The notes below the pieces were generated by a model that was given only the letters and a program-made list of their open reading frames with translations, ran no database searches and was not told the DNA's origin. From positions 5,248,501 to 5,312,500 of the forward strand of contig NZ_JACYGY010000001.1 in assembly GCF_015221875.1 (NCBI RefSeq): a stretch of DNA of 64,000 bases, written 5' to 3'. The stretch is from Dyadobacter subterraneus. Lineage in GTDB: Bacteria; Bacteroidota; Bacteroidia; Cytophagales; Spirosomataceae. The position numbers and the translations under genes were made by a program. Below, in pieces: positions 38,765-47,660 of this stretch (positions are counted from its first letter, which is position 1; every line of letters begins with the position of its first letter).

Positions 38765-39646
38765 ATGAATGTGTCTGTAAGACCGAGAGTGCGAATTCGG
38801 GATTTTGTTGCCGGTAGTGTGCGTTTGGTTCGGATGAGCAATCTGCTCATTGTGGCCATTACACAGTACCTCACACGTATTTTATTAATTGGCCCAAGAA
38901 GTGAGTGGAAAAAAATCATCAGTGACCCTGATCTTTTCATTCTTTCTTTATCGACCGTATGCATTGCTGCGGCCGGATACATCATTAATGATTATTTTGA
39001 TATAAAAATCGATATCGTAAACAAACCCGAACGTGTTGTTGTCGGGCGTTATCTTAAACGTCGCTGGGCCATGGGCGCTCACCAGGTTTTAAACGTTTTA
39101 GGAGCCGCGTTAGGATTAATCGTAAGTCCGTGGATATTTCTTGTGAATGTAATCTCCATCACTTCTCTCTGGTTTTATTCAGAACGTTACAAACGGGCAC
39201 CATTTATTGGCAATCTTATCGTCTCACTTTTGACGGGTGCCACTTTGTTGATACTCACCTTACACTATCCGGCAAACCGCAAACTGGTATTTATTTACGC
39301 TGTTTTCTCCTTTTTCATTTCTTTGATACGAGAAATTGTCAAAGATATGGAAGATATCCGGGGCGACGAAGCGCATGGTTGCCGTACATTACCAATAATC
39401 TGGGGAATCCGCAGAACCAAATATTTTCTTTACGGGATAATTTTTGTTTTCGTAGCTTCTCTTTTTGCTATGGCCGACAAGCTTAACAACAATGTGCTTG
39501 CCGTATTATTTCTTTTATTACTCATACCAATCGGCTGGCTGGTTTATTCTTTAACCCGTTCGGACACCCGCCGTGATTTCAGGAAAATCAGTTCACTTTG
39601 TAAAATAATAATGCTCCTTGGCTTGGTAACCATGATTTGGGCATAA
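38765..39646 (+). CDS. UbiA family prenyltransferase (geranylgeranylglycerol-phosphate geranylgeranyltransferase-like)
   Basis: This 293-residue membrane protein has about nine hydrophobic helices and the two aspartate-rich motifs of UbiA prenyltransferases: Asn75-Asp76-x2-Asp79-x3-Asp83 (NDYFDIKID) and DMEDIRGDEAHG near residue 200. They bind the magnesium-pyrophosphate of the prenyl donor. Bacteroidota members are often named geranylgeranylglycerol-phosphate geranylgeranyltransferase after the archaeal enzyme, but the acceptor here is not known. Confidence 0.85.
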   Translation: MNVSVRPRVRIRDFVAGSVRLVRMSNLLIVAITQYLTRILLIGPRSEWKKIISDPDLFILSLSTVCIAAAGYIINDYFDIKIDIVNKPERVVVGRYLKRRWAMGAHQVLNVLGAALGLIVSPWIFLVNVISITSLWFYSERYKRAPFIGNLIVSLLTGATLLILTLHYPANRKLVFIYAVFSFFISLIREIVKDMEDIRGDEAHGCRTLPIIWGIRRTKYFLYGIIFVFVASLFAMADKLNNNVLAVLFLLLLIPIGWLVYSLTRSDTRRDFRKISSLCKIIMLLGLVTMIWA

Positions 39647-39759
39647 TACCGTTCAATAACAAGTCCTCAGATGTACATTCGGAAGGACATATTTTTGACA
39701 AAATTGTCGTTCAGTAACTATTAAACTAAATCATAATTAACAAATCAAAGTATCCCGAT

Positions 39760-40455
39760 ATGAAAAATAGAATTTTACTAGTGATCGTATTTTCGTTTTT
39801 TGCAATCACAGCTACTTATGCACAGGAATGTTTTGGTGTCAAAATGAAAGCTGGCAGCGGCTTTGATATGGCCACTTATGACGGAAAAGGTAAGTTAACC
39901 GGAAACATTTCCTATAAAATAGCCAAAGTTTCGCAGGAAGGTGGCATGGCTTTGATCACACTGGACATGGAAGTTTTTGATCCAAAAGGAAAATCCCAGT
40001 TGAAAAACAGCTATCAAATGAAATGTAACGGAAGCACATTAATGATTGATGCAAGCACGCTGATCAACCAGGAACAAATGAAGTCTTTTGAAAACTTCAA
40101 TATGAAATTCACCTCAACCAATATTGAATATCCTACCAAATTGACCGTCGGAGAAAAACTGAAAGACGCATCTTTGAAAGGCGAAGGAACTTCCGGACCG
40201 ATGGCGATGACAATGAATATGCTGATATCCAACCGTAATGTTGAAGATCAGGAAAAAGTTACCATCCCCGCAGGTACTTTTGATGCCTACAAATTAACTT
40301 CCGATATGAAAATGGAAACAAAAATGGGTTTTGGAATAACCGTAGATATCAATACAATTTCATGGCGCGCACCGGGCGTTCTGTGGGATATTAAATCAGA
40401 ATCATATAGAAAAGGAAAGCTGATCAGCAGAAGTGAGTTGACAAAAATTTACTAA
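39760..40455 (+). CDS. Exported protein of unknown function, DUF3108/TapB-like
   Basis: This 231-residue protein has a signal peptide (to about residue 22, ATYAQ). The mature part is beta-rich and has the pattern FDMATYDGKGKLTGNISYKI, PAGTFDAYKLTSDMKME and APGVLWDIKSESY. It resembles the DUF3108-like lipocalin-type group in Bacteroidota, where the A-G-T-F-x-A-Y-K block is typical. No function is assigned. A strong terminator follows it. Confidence 0.65.
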   Translation: MKNRILLVIVFSFFAITATYAQECFGVKMKAGSGFDMATYDGKGKLTGNISYKIAKVSQEGGMALITLDMEVFDPKGKSQLKNSYQMKCNGSTLMIDASTLINQEQMKSFENFNMKFTSTNIEYPTKLTVGEKLKDASLKGEGTSGPMAMTMNMLISNRNVEDQEKVTIPAGTFDAYKLTSDMKMETKMGFGITVDINTISWRAPGVLWDIKSESYRKGKLISRSELTKIY

Positions 40456-40485
40456 AAGACACATTATTACCAGCAACATATAGAA

Positions 40486-40525
40486 GAACGGCTTTCGATA
40501 TTCCCCGAAAGCCGTTCATTTTTTT
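40486..40525 (+). terminator. Rho-independent terminator after the DUF3108-like gene
   Basis: A 12-bp inverted repeat (GAACGGCTTTCG and its complement, 40486-40497 and 40506-40517) is followed by a run of seven T residues. Confidence 0.9.
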
Positions 40526-40624
40526 ATAGCTTTGCCAAATTATTTAAAACCGGGAGTTAAAGTTTAAAGGATAATAACAGGTTAGTCCAGAACTCTCAAC
40601 TCTCAACTTTCCACTTTCAACTAA

Positions 40625-41197
40625 ATGAAGCGTATTGCCATTTTCGCATCAGGTTCGGGTTCAAACGCAGAAAAGATCTGTGAATATTTTGAAGACCGTA
40701 CTGACGTGCAGGTTAATTTAATTTTGACAAATAATCCTCAGGCCGGCGTTATTCAGCGTGCCCGGAAATTCCATATTCCTGTTGTTGTTTTTGACAGGAA
40801 AATCTTTTACGAAACCGACCGGATTTTAGAAATTTTGAAAAACAACCAGGTAGATCTGATTGTTCTTGCCGGTTTTATGATGCTTATTCCCGCGTCTTTA
40901 CTTGGCACTTATGCTGAAAAAATGGTCAACATTCATCCGGCTTTACTCCCAAAATATGGTGGGAAAGGGATGTACGGACATTTTGTTCACGAAGCCGTAG
41001 TGGCTAATGCCGAAAAAGAATCGGGGATAACGATTCATTTTGTCAATGAAAATTACGACGAAGGAAATATCATTTACCAGGCTTCCTGCGAAGTTTCAGA
41101 AACGGATTCGCCAGACGATGTCGCCAAAAAAGTACAGGTTCTGGAACATGAGCATTTTCCAAGAATTATTGACGAAGTCGTCTCAAAACTGAATTAA
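40625..41197 (+). CDS. purN: Phosphoribosylglycinamide formyltransferase PurN
   Basis: PurN transfers a formyl group from 10-formyl-tetrahydrofolate to GAR in purine synthesis. The 190-residue protein has the phosphate-binding SGSGSNAEKI (9-18), the catalytic NIHPALLPKYGGKGMYG block with its Asn and His, and the NYDEGNII aspartate. It is followed after 12 bases by an EamA-type transporter, and the two may share a transcript. Confidence 0.95.
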   Translation: MKRIAIFASGSGSNAEKICEYFEDRTDVQVNLILTNNPQAGVIQRARKFHIPVVVFDRKIFYETDRILEILKNNQVDLIVLAGFMMLIPASLLGTYAEKMVNIHPALLPKYGGKGMYGHFVHEAVVANAEKESGITIHFVNENYDEGNIIYQASCEVSETDSPDDVAKKVQVLEHEHFPRIIDEVVSKLN

Positions 41198-41209
41198 GCT
41201 ACCGCTATC

Positions 41210-42133
41210 ATGTTATACTTTTTACTGGCTGTACTTTTTACCGTTGCGCTGTATATGATTATGCGTGCCTATCCGCGCTATCAGGTCAATTCTTTTCATG
41301 CAGTGGTTTTCAACTATTATTCCTGCGTTGTTACCGGACTTTTCCTTACGCCGGAACTGAAAGCTTTTCAGGAAATTCAGTGGAATTCGGAAGGGACTAT
41401 ATTGACTTTGGCCTTGGGGACTTTGTTTGTCATTGCATTTATGTCAATTGGCTTAACGGCTCAGAAAGTTAGCGTTACAGCAGCATCTTTGGCAGGCAAT
41501 ATGTCGCTGGTAATTCCGGTACTGTTCGGACTGTTCATTTTTAAGAATACCAATAAAGAATTTACGGTTCTTAACTACACCGGGCTCGTTATTGCACTAG
41601 CGGCATTGGCATTAGGAGCAATTCAAAAACAGCAAAAAACCACTGAATTCGAAGACGGGCAACCTTTACGTGTTTCTGTTTTTTCTTACGCCTGGCTGCT
41701 TCCGGTTTTTACGTTTCTGGCAAGCGGAACGAATAATACGCTGATCAATTACCTGACCATGTCGTATTATCGTCCGGAACAAACTACGCTTTTTATGATT
41801 ATTGCATGCTCCGGTGCAATTTTGATTGGGACGTTGGTGTTGATTTATAAAATATTTTTTGGGGGAGAAAAACTTGAATTTCGGAGTGTTATCGGCGGAT
41901 TAATTCTGGGCGTTCCCAATTTTCTTTCGCTTTACTTTTTGTTATTGGCCTTGGGTTCATTTGGAAACAGTGCGGCTTTTGTTTTTCCGATTTACAATAT
42001 TCTGAGTATGCTCGTTTCTTCTTTTGCCGCCTGGGTTTTGTATAAGGAGAAGTTGAATAATCTGAACCGGTTGGGATTAGCTTTGGCGGTTATTGCCATT
42101 GTGTTGATTTCCTATCAGGAATTGGGGTTTTGA
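41210..42133 (+). CDS. EamA/DMT family transporter
   Basis: This 307-residue protein has ten hydrophobic helices in two halves, as in the drug/metabolite transporter superfamily (for example SVTAASLAGNMSLVIPVLFG in the first half and LGSFGNSAAFVFPIYNIL in the second). The first and fifth helices are followed by the typical EamA-like P/N-rich turns. Substrate is not deducible. It follows purN closely. Confidence 0.85.
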   Translation: MLYFLLAVLFTVALYMIMRAYPRYQVNSFHAVVFNYYSCVVTGLFLTPELKAFQEIQWNSEGTILTLALGTLFVIAFMSIGLTAQKVSVTAASLAGNMSLVIPVLFGLFIFKNTNKEFTVLNYTGLVIALAALALGAIQKQQKTTEFEDGQPLRVSVFSYAWLLPVFTFLASGTNNTLINYLTMSYYRPEQTTLFMIIACSGAILIGTLVLIYKIFFGGEKLEFRSVIGGLILGVPNFLSLYFLLLALGSFGNSAAFVFPIYNILSMLVSSFAAWVLYKEKLNNLNRLGLALAVIAIVLISYQELGF

Positions 42134-42168
42134 GACTGCGATGTTTTAGGATATAGATATTTTTTATT

Positions 42169-42272
42169 ACCGGTCCGACGGTAGAAAAAACCGTCGGACC
42201 GGTGGCACGTCAGAACACTTTGTTAATGTTGGACCGGCAGCCCGTCGGACGGCTTTTTGCCCGTCCGACGGG
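42169..42272. repeat. Pair of GC-rich hairpins (REP-like)
   Basis: Two perfect inverted repeats share the core CGTCGGAC. The first has 14-bp arms (42169-42182 and 42190-42203, loop AGAAAAA). The second has 12-bp arms (42241-42252 and 42261-42272, loop with five T). They are separated by 37 bases and lie after the EamA gene. One could end its transcription, but the paired design resembles the other REP-like units. Confidence 0.75.
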
Positions 42273-42344
42273 TAACAAAATTTCCTTAACATTATAAACT
42301 TAAAAATAGCTAAAACAGCTTTTGAAATACTTTAAAATAATATC

Positions 42345-43433
42345 ATGCAAAGATCAAGTGTGCTGCGTATTGGGCAGCCAAAGACTGTTTGGAACAAACG
42401 TCAAAAAGAATTTAATCAGTTATCCGAAAAAATTGAGCAGTTGGATAAATTGATTCCTGAGTTGCGCACGACCTATCATCTTTTGATTGATCGCGTTCAA
42501 AGAGAATACAATCCGATTGTGCTGGAATACCAGTCTTTTCGTGTGGAGCTGGTAAAACTTATGGACCGGACTTACGAAAAGGATCTTTATAGAAAAGCAT
42601 ATCTGACCAAACTGGCATATCTCATTTCTGAAATATCTTTTGATCTGATTGTCAATTATAAATTTGAAGAACTGATTCCACTTTTTAACAAATACAGTGA
42701 AGTTGATTTTGAAGCTGCGCTTAATGAATTGAAAAGAGCTGATTCCCAGTTGATCGACAGCAAATTATTAGCAGAAGAAAATGAAATTACGGAGGAAGAA
42801 ACATATCCTGAACATTTCCATGAACTGAGTGAAGAAGAGCAAATTCGTATCAAGGAAGAATTAAGGGCAGAAAAAGCAAAAGCTTTTGCTGAACAGGCGA
42901 AAGAAGCCAGACAATTACTAACCAAACAAAAGACAACAAAATCGGTTCGAACGGTTTATATGGATTTGGTCAAAGCATTCCATCCTGACCGCGAAACCGA
43001 TGAAGCAGAAAAAATCCGTAAAACGGAAATTATGCAGCGTGTTACCCAAACTTATCAGGAAAATAATCTGCTTGAATTATTAAAATTGCAGATTGAGTTT
43101 GAAAGAATCGATCAGGATCATCTTGAAAATCTGGGTAAGGAACAGCTTACGTATTACAATCTGGTTTTGAAAGAGCAGGTTGAAGAATTGGAAAAAGAGA
43201 AAGAAGAAATTCAGCAGCAGATTTCCTATTTATGCGGGATCAATCCACAACACGCCAATTCCATGACGACCGTTGTTGTTAAATTTAACACCAACATTAA
43301 TGAAGTAAAAGCTGAAATCAAAGAAATTAAGCTGACATTAAAAAAATGGCAAGTACCAAGTGTGCTCAAAGCTTTTTTGAAAACATATGAAATACCGAAC
43401 ACAGCAGTTTTTGATGATGAAGACGATGATTAA
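42345..43433 (+). CDS. Coiled-coil protein with a J-domain-like segment
   Basis: This 362-residue, strongly charged, cysteine-poor protein has no signal peptide. Long predicted coiled coils lie at about 17-60, 160-195 and 270-300. Between them, at about 200-250, is a J-domain-like helix pair with His213-Pro214-Asp215 (MDLVKAFHPDRETDE), the HPD tripeptide that stimulates the ATPase of DnaK. It ends in an acidic tail (DDEDDD). The fold suggests a DnaK co-chaperone with an unknown client. Neighbours do not help. Confidence 0.65.
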   Translation: MQRSSVLRIGQPKTVWNKRQKEFNQLSEKIEQLDKLIPELRTTYHLLIDRVQREYNPIVLEYQSFRVELVKLMDRTYEKDLYRKAYLTKLAYLISEISFDLIVNYKFEELIPLFNKYSEVDFEAALNELKRADSQLIDSKLLAEENEITEEETYPEHFHELSEEEQIRIKEELRAEKAKAFAEQAKEARQLLTKQKTTKSVRTVYMDLVKAFHPDRETDEAEKIRKTEIMQRVTQTYQENNLLELLKLQIEFERIDQDHLENLGKEQLTYYNLVLKEQVEELEKEKEEIQQQISYLCGINPQHANSMTTVVVKFNTNINEVKAEIKEIKLTLKKWQVPSVLKAFLKTYEIPNTAVFDDEDDD

Positions 43434-43616
43434 TGTAGCTCTTTGATATAATTTGTGGACAACTTACCCCAGTTTCTCTAAAATCTCCACTATTGTAAAA
43501 ATTCCAATTATTTATTATAGTCTTGATAACAAACAAAATAACCAATATCTCCTCAAATCAGCTCAGTTGGAATGCTAATTGAATAGTACGTTTCAAATTA
43601 ACTTAAACGTACCTAC

Positions 43617-44258
43617 ATGAAGAATTGTATTATTCTCTTAATTACTCTTACGCTTAGCCTGTCACAGGCTTTCGCTCAGGAAAATGTTTCCATCGGACCT
43701 ATTGCAGGTGTTTCATTTGCTAACTTTCACGGAAGCGCAAGTAAAACAGAAGTTAAACCAGGTTTGACAATCGGAGCTTTTTATAATTATAGCTCAAAAA
43801 AGGGATTTGGATTTAGTGGACAAATCCTATACACACAACTTGGTGCAAAAATCCTTGATAAAACAAATGAAATCAATTTGAACTATGTACAGGTTCCATT
43901 GCTTTTCACTTACTTCTTTGGTCAATATGGTGATCGTCTTCGTCCGAAAGTATTTCTTGGGCCAAGTTTGAATTTCCTTGTTAGCGCAAAAGATATCAAC
44001 GGAAATAACATTAATGGCGATTCAAACAGTCGTGTTTACAATGTTTTTGACTTGGGCTTGACTGGCGGATTGGGTTTGAACTATGAACTTACACGCAAAA
44101 TATGGCTTAATTTTGACGTTAGATACGGACTGGGACTTTTGGATGTAACAAAAGATTCTAACAGCAACATCCAGAACCGTAACTTCGGAATTAATCTTGG
44201 ATTAAGCTTTCCACTAGGAACTTACGACAAAAAATCAGGTCGTTTGAGAACAAGATAA
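43617..44258 (+). CDS. Porin family outer membrane beta-barrel protein
   Basis: This 213-residue protein has a signal peptide (to about residue 20, SQAFAQ) and about eight amphipathic strands, as in the OMP_b-brl/PorT-type group (IGPIAGVSFANFHG, SGQILYTQLGAKI, LNYVQVPLLFTYFF, PKVFLGPSLNFLVSAK). The penultimate strand block NFGINLGLSFPLG is typical. The function is structural or transport-related. A terminator follows. Confidence 0.85.
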   Translation: MKNCIILLITLTLSLSQAFAQENVSIGPIAGVSFANFHGSASKTEVKPGLTIGAFYNYSSKKGFGFSGQILYTQLGAKILDKTNEINLNYVQVPLLFTYFFGQYGDRLRPKVFLGPSLNFLVSAKDINGNNINGDSNSRVYNVFDLGLTGGLGLNYELTRKIWLNFDVRYGLGLLDVTKDSNSNIQNRNFGINLGLSFPLGTYDKKSGRLRTR

Positions 44259-44282
44259 CATTTTACACTTCATCGATAAACG

Positions 44283-44313
44283 AAAAAGCATCCTGAAAAC
44301 GGATGCTTTTTTT
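44283..44313 (+). terminator. Rho-independent terminator after the porin gene
   Basis: AAAAAGCATCC pairs with GGATGCTTTTT (44283-44293 and 44301-44311) around a 7-base loop. The A/T arms make it usable in both directions, between convergent genes. Confidence 0.9.
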
Positions 44314-44335
44314 ATGCCTGAAAGCCCTCGAATTT

Positions 44336-45598
44336 CTACTCTCTGAACTTTGTAAAAATACTTGAAGCAATATGTCCGCCAAAACCGAGTGTATTATTCA
44401 TGGCATAATTTACCGTTTTACTTTTTGCTTTGCCCAAAGTAAGATCAAGTCTGCCTTCAAATTCCGGTTCCAGTTTTTGTGTATTAATGGTTGGTGGAAT
44501 TATATTATTTTCAACGGCCTTGATACAGGCAATGGCTTCAATGGCTCCTGCCGCACCAAGTAAATGCCCCGTCATGGATTTTGTTGCACTGATACTAAGA
44601 TTGGTATCCAGTCCGAAAACCGCTTTAATAGACTGTAATTCACTGATATCTCCCACTGATGATGCTGTTCCGTGCACATTAAGATAATCAATCGCCGATG
44701 CAGAAATTCCCGCCTCTTCCAATGAAAGAAACATGGCCGCAGATGTTCCTGCACCTTCCGGATGTGTGCTGGTGAGGTGATACGCATCCGCTGTCATTCC
44801 GCCGCCCACAATTTCTGCAATAATGTTCGCGCCCCGGTTCACTGCGTGTTCATAACTTTCAAGGATTAGAGCACCGGCGCCCTCTCCCATTACAAAGCCG
44901 TCACGATCAGGATCAAAAGGTTTGCAGGCCGTTTTAGCATTTTCGTTGTTGGTAGATAATGCCTTTGTTGCATTAAAACCACCGATGGAAACTTCATAAA
45001 TAGAAGCTTCGGAACCGCCGGTAATGATCATATCCGCCTTTCCCCACTGAATAAAATTGAATGCTTCGATGATTGCCGTGTTTGCACTTGCACACGCGGA
45101 TACGGAAGTGAAATTTACACCACGCAAGCCGTACTTTATAGAAATGACACCAGAAGCGATGTCAACGATCATTTTAGGATAAAAATAGGGGTTGAACCGT
45201 GGAATTCCGCTTCCGGTTGCATATTCAGAAACCGCATCCTGAAAAGTTGAAGTTCCGCCATTTGCACTCCCCCAGATTACCCCAATGCGGTTTTTGTTAA
45301 GTTTTTCAAAATCAACATCTGCATTTTTTAAAGCTTCGGCCACTGAAACCAATGCATACTGCGTGAAAGGATCGTATTTTCTTGCGTCATTTCTGTCAAA
45401 AAAATCCTGTGGGTTGAAACCTTTAATTTCGCAGGCAAATTTTGTTTTGAAATTGGTAGTATCAAATTTCGTTATTTCTGCTGCACCGCTTACGCCATTA
45501 ACCAATGCATTCCAGAAGGCATTTATATTATTTCCCAGCGGTGTCAAAGCGCCAAGTCCGGTAACTACAACCCGGTTTAATTGTCCGACAAGTTTCAT
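44336..45598 (-). CDS. Beta-ketoacyl-[acyl-carrier-protein] synthase, FabF-like
   Basis: This 420-residue thiolase-fold enzyme carries the condensing triad Cys169 (SACASANT), His309 (NVHGTASSVGD) and His345 (SMTGHLLGAAGA), and GEGAGALILE near residue 240. It should condense malonyl-ACP with acyl-ACP. It stands alone, without ACP, fabG or fabD, so it may be an accessory synthase rather than the housekeeping FabF. The ATG at 45598 gives MKLVGQLNRVVVTG, the family-typical start; an upstream start at 45661 adds 21 unrelated residues. Confidence 0.9.
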   Translation of the reverse strand: MKLVGQLNRVVVTGLGALTPLGNNINAFWNALVNGVSGAAEITKFDTTNFKTKFACEIKGFNPQDFFDRNDARKYDPFTQYALVSVAEALKNADVDFEKLNKNRIGVIWGSANGGTSTFQDAVSEYATGSGIPRFNPYFYPKMIVDIASGVISIKYGLRGVNFTSVSACASANTAIIEAFNFIQWGKADMIITGGSEASIYEVSIGGFNATKALSTNNENAKTACKPFDPDRDGFVMGEGAGALILESYEHAVNRGANIIAEIVGGGMTADAYHLTSTHPEGAGTSAAMFLSLEEAGISASAIDYLNVHGTASSVGDISELQSIKAVFGLDTNLSISATKSMTGHLLGAAGAIEAIACIKAVENNIIPPTINTQKLEPEFEGRLDLTLGKAKSKTVNYAMNNTLGFGGHIASSIFTKFRE

Positions 45599-45943
45599 TA
45601 GACTATAATTAAAACATTTCACGATGGCGGTTTCAAAAAAACAGATACTACCATTATTCAAGAATAGAAGCTTTTACGCAGGCTAATTGTTCCAACAAAA
45701 CAGGTAAAATATTATTTTGAAAGTTTAGCCTGCATATGGATATCTTCACAAACGTCGATTTCTCTGATCAGCAAATCATTACAAATCTAACTCAAATTAT
45801 ATGAATGAAGGAGAAACCATCGGGCTTTATTTGGCAACAATAATAATTGTTAACAGCGGGTACGGTTTTAGAAAATAAACTGTTAAAAAGAAAAATACAT
45901 CGGATAGGCAACGATAAAGAAATTGGAAGAAAAAGAAAAAACA
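45599..45943. other. Intergenic region between divergent genes
   Basis: These 345 bases separate the ketoacyl synthase (minus) from the GNAT gene (plus) and must hold both promoters. No convincing TTTG/TAnnTTTG pair, hairpin or small ORF was recognised. Confidence 0.5.
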
Positions 45944-46369
45944 ATGTTTTGGACCATACGGGAATATAACCCGGAGTATAAAGAACAACTTCGCCAAATT
46001 TATCTGGAATCGCGAAAACTGGCTTTTCCGTGGGTAGACCCGAAAAGCTTAAATCTTAACGATTTTGATTCCGCGATTCAGGAAGAAGAAGTTTTGGTGG
46101 CCTTAAAGGATAACTTCCCGATAGGTTTCATTGCCTGGTGGCTGCCAGATAATTTTATCCATTCTCTCTTTATCGATACCGGTTTTGTTGGAAAAGGAAT
46201 AGGAAAATCTCTTTTGGAGGCATGTCTGTCAAGAACCGGCCGGCCTGCATCTTTGAAATGTTTAAAAGCTAATAAGAAGGCTTTGGCTTTTTATGATGCT
46301 CAGGGTTGGGAAATTATTTCAGACGGTGAATCACCTGACGGGGATTATTATTTATTGGGAATTTATTAA
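45944..46369 (+). CDS. GNAT family N-acetyltransferase
   Basis: This 141-residue acetyltransferase has the acetyl-CoA loop FVGKGIGKSLLEACL (about 80-95) and a late NKKALAFYDAQGWEI block, typical of GNAT enzymes. ATG at 45944 is preferred over an in-frame TTG 21 bases upstream. The substrate cannot be named. It stands convergent to the lipoprotein gene. Confidence 0.88.
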   Translation: MFWTIREYNPEYKEQLRQIYLESRKLAFPWVDPKSLNLNDFDSAIQEEEVLVALKDNFPIGFIAWWLPDNFIHSLFIDTGFVGKGIGKSLLEACLSRTGRPASLKCLKANKKALAFYDAQGWEIISDGESPDGDYYLLGIY

Positions 46370-46388
46370 ATGTCTAAAAATTGGATAA

Positions 46389-47030
46389 TCATGGTACATT
46401 GATTCCTTTCAAATAAAATCCGCTAAAAGCTGTATTGTTGCCGTCAAAATCCGGCATTGCATCGACAGTTTTATTCAAATTCAAGCCTGGAAATTTCTTA
46501 CTAATTATCTCTCTATCTTCCAGATACCTATTTGAAACAATGAAATATGCCTCTGTCGGTACTTTTAGTCCGCCACCATTTGTGATCCTCCTGTACATTC
46601 CGAAATAGTCACCCAGATAATTCACATCACCCGCAAATACTGTAAAAGGAAACGCAACATTCGCCTTGGAAACATATGGCTTTTTTCGTGTTCCATCATT
46701 GAAATCAATACCCCAGCCATAAATTTTATATTCTCCTTTTGGCAAAACCTTTGCGCCATAGAATATTTTAATTTCACCGTTTTTAAAATTCGGTAGGTCG
46801 GCTGTTGAGATAATCAATTTTTCTTTTTTCCGGCTTTCTATTTGAAAAATGTCAATATAATAATGTCCGTAAGACTGCTTTGGAAGTGAAATAGAAAACA
46901 GAACAACGCCGCTTGTTGAATCTGATTTATTTATAGTTATTGAAGATGGCACCTGGTAAGTCCCTGCACAGGAAGTTAAAAGGAAAATACAGCCGCAAAA
47001 GGAAGAGAATAAAGTAGATTTTAAAAACAT
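46389..47030 (-). CDS. Lipoprotein of unknown function
   Basis: This 213-residue protein has a signal peptide with the lipobox LLTSC (Cys near residue 21), so it is lipid-anchored. The mature part is beta-rich (GVVLFSISLP, GHYYIDIFQIESRKKE, GEYKIYGWGIDFNDGT, FTVFAGDVNYLGDY). The GEYKIYG and AGDVNYLGDY patterns recall lipid-anchored stress-related beta-sandwich proteins, but no named family is recognised. Confidence 0.75.
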   Translation of the reverse strand: MFLKSTLFSSFCGCIFLLTSCAGTYQVPSSITINKSDSTSGVVLFSISLPKQSYGHYYIDIFQIESRKKEKLIISTADLPNFKNGEIKIFYGAKVLPKGEYKIYGWGIDFNDGTRKKPYVSKANVAFPFTVFAGDVNYLGDYFGMYRRITNGGGLKVPTEAYFIVSNRYLEDREIISKKFPGLNLNKTVDAMPDFDGNNTAFSGFYLKGINVP

Positions 47031-47181
47031 ATTTTTTATTGGAGGTGGTAGTAATTAATCGTTAAATACCATTAAATTGAGGGTGATATGTAACCGAAAA
47101 TTAACAATTTTCAAAGATATCTAACCGGAATCATAAATTCGAATCCACATCATAATTTATTCCCATCAATATCAGCGCAAC

Positions 47182-47538
47182 ATGAAATACTTTTTCCTCT
47201 ACCTCATGTCTGCATTTTTTGTTTTCGCAGGAATAACGCACTTCACAAAACCAAAAATGTTTGTGAGTATCGTTCCAAAATTCCTTCCCTATCCTTTGGA
47301 ACTGGTATATGTAAGCGGCGCCTGTGAAATTTTGTTCGCAATCTTACTGGCAATTCCCGCAACAAGACACATCGGTGCATGGCTTTTGATTTTGTTGTTG
47401 ATTGCTGTTTTCCCAGCCAATATTCAGATGGCTATTACTTTTTATAAAGAGCAAAATCCATATTTGTGGATAGCAATTCTTCGGTTGCCTTTACAATTTA
47501 TTTTGATCTGGTGGGCCTGGATTTATACCAAAATGTAA
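47182..47538 (+). CDS. DoxX family membrane protein
   Basis: This 118-residue protein has four hydrophobic helices and the DoxX-like elements FFVFAGITHFTKPKMF, SGACEILFAILL and an FPANIQMAI block in the third helix. DoxX-family proteins are small redox-related membrane proteins of mostly unknown function. It is a single gene. Confidence 0.85.
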   Translation: MKYFFLYLMSAFFVFAGITHFTKPKMFVSIVPKFLPYPLELVYVSGACEILFAILLAIPATRHIGAWLLILLLIAVFPANIQMAITFYKEQNPYLWIAILRLPLQFILIWWAWIYTKM

Positions 47539-47631
47539 AATCAGTTATATATCAAAAATGCTAATTTCTTCTTTAACAGCGATTAAGTAATCAAATCCTG
47601 ATAAAAGTCGTCATATCCGCCGGATTAGAAT

Positions 47632-47639
47632 TACCTTTG
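47632..47639 (+). promoter_or_regulatory. Possible -7 box for the DEAD-box helicase gene
   Basis: TACCTTTG fits TAnnTTTG and lies 22 bases before the ATG at 47661. The -33 element is not clear. Confidence 0.4.
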
Positions 47640-47660
47640 CGGATTATTTAGGATTGTGTT

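Noticed and set aside
40588..40622. Short imperfect CTCAACT/TTTCAACT repeat before purN
   Set aside because: Only a few pyrimidine-rich heptamers without regular spacing, too short to be called a repeat array or CRISPR.
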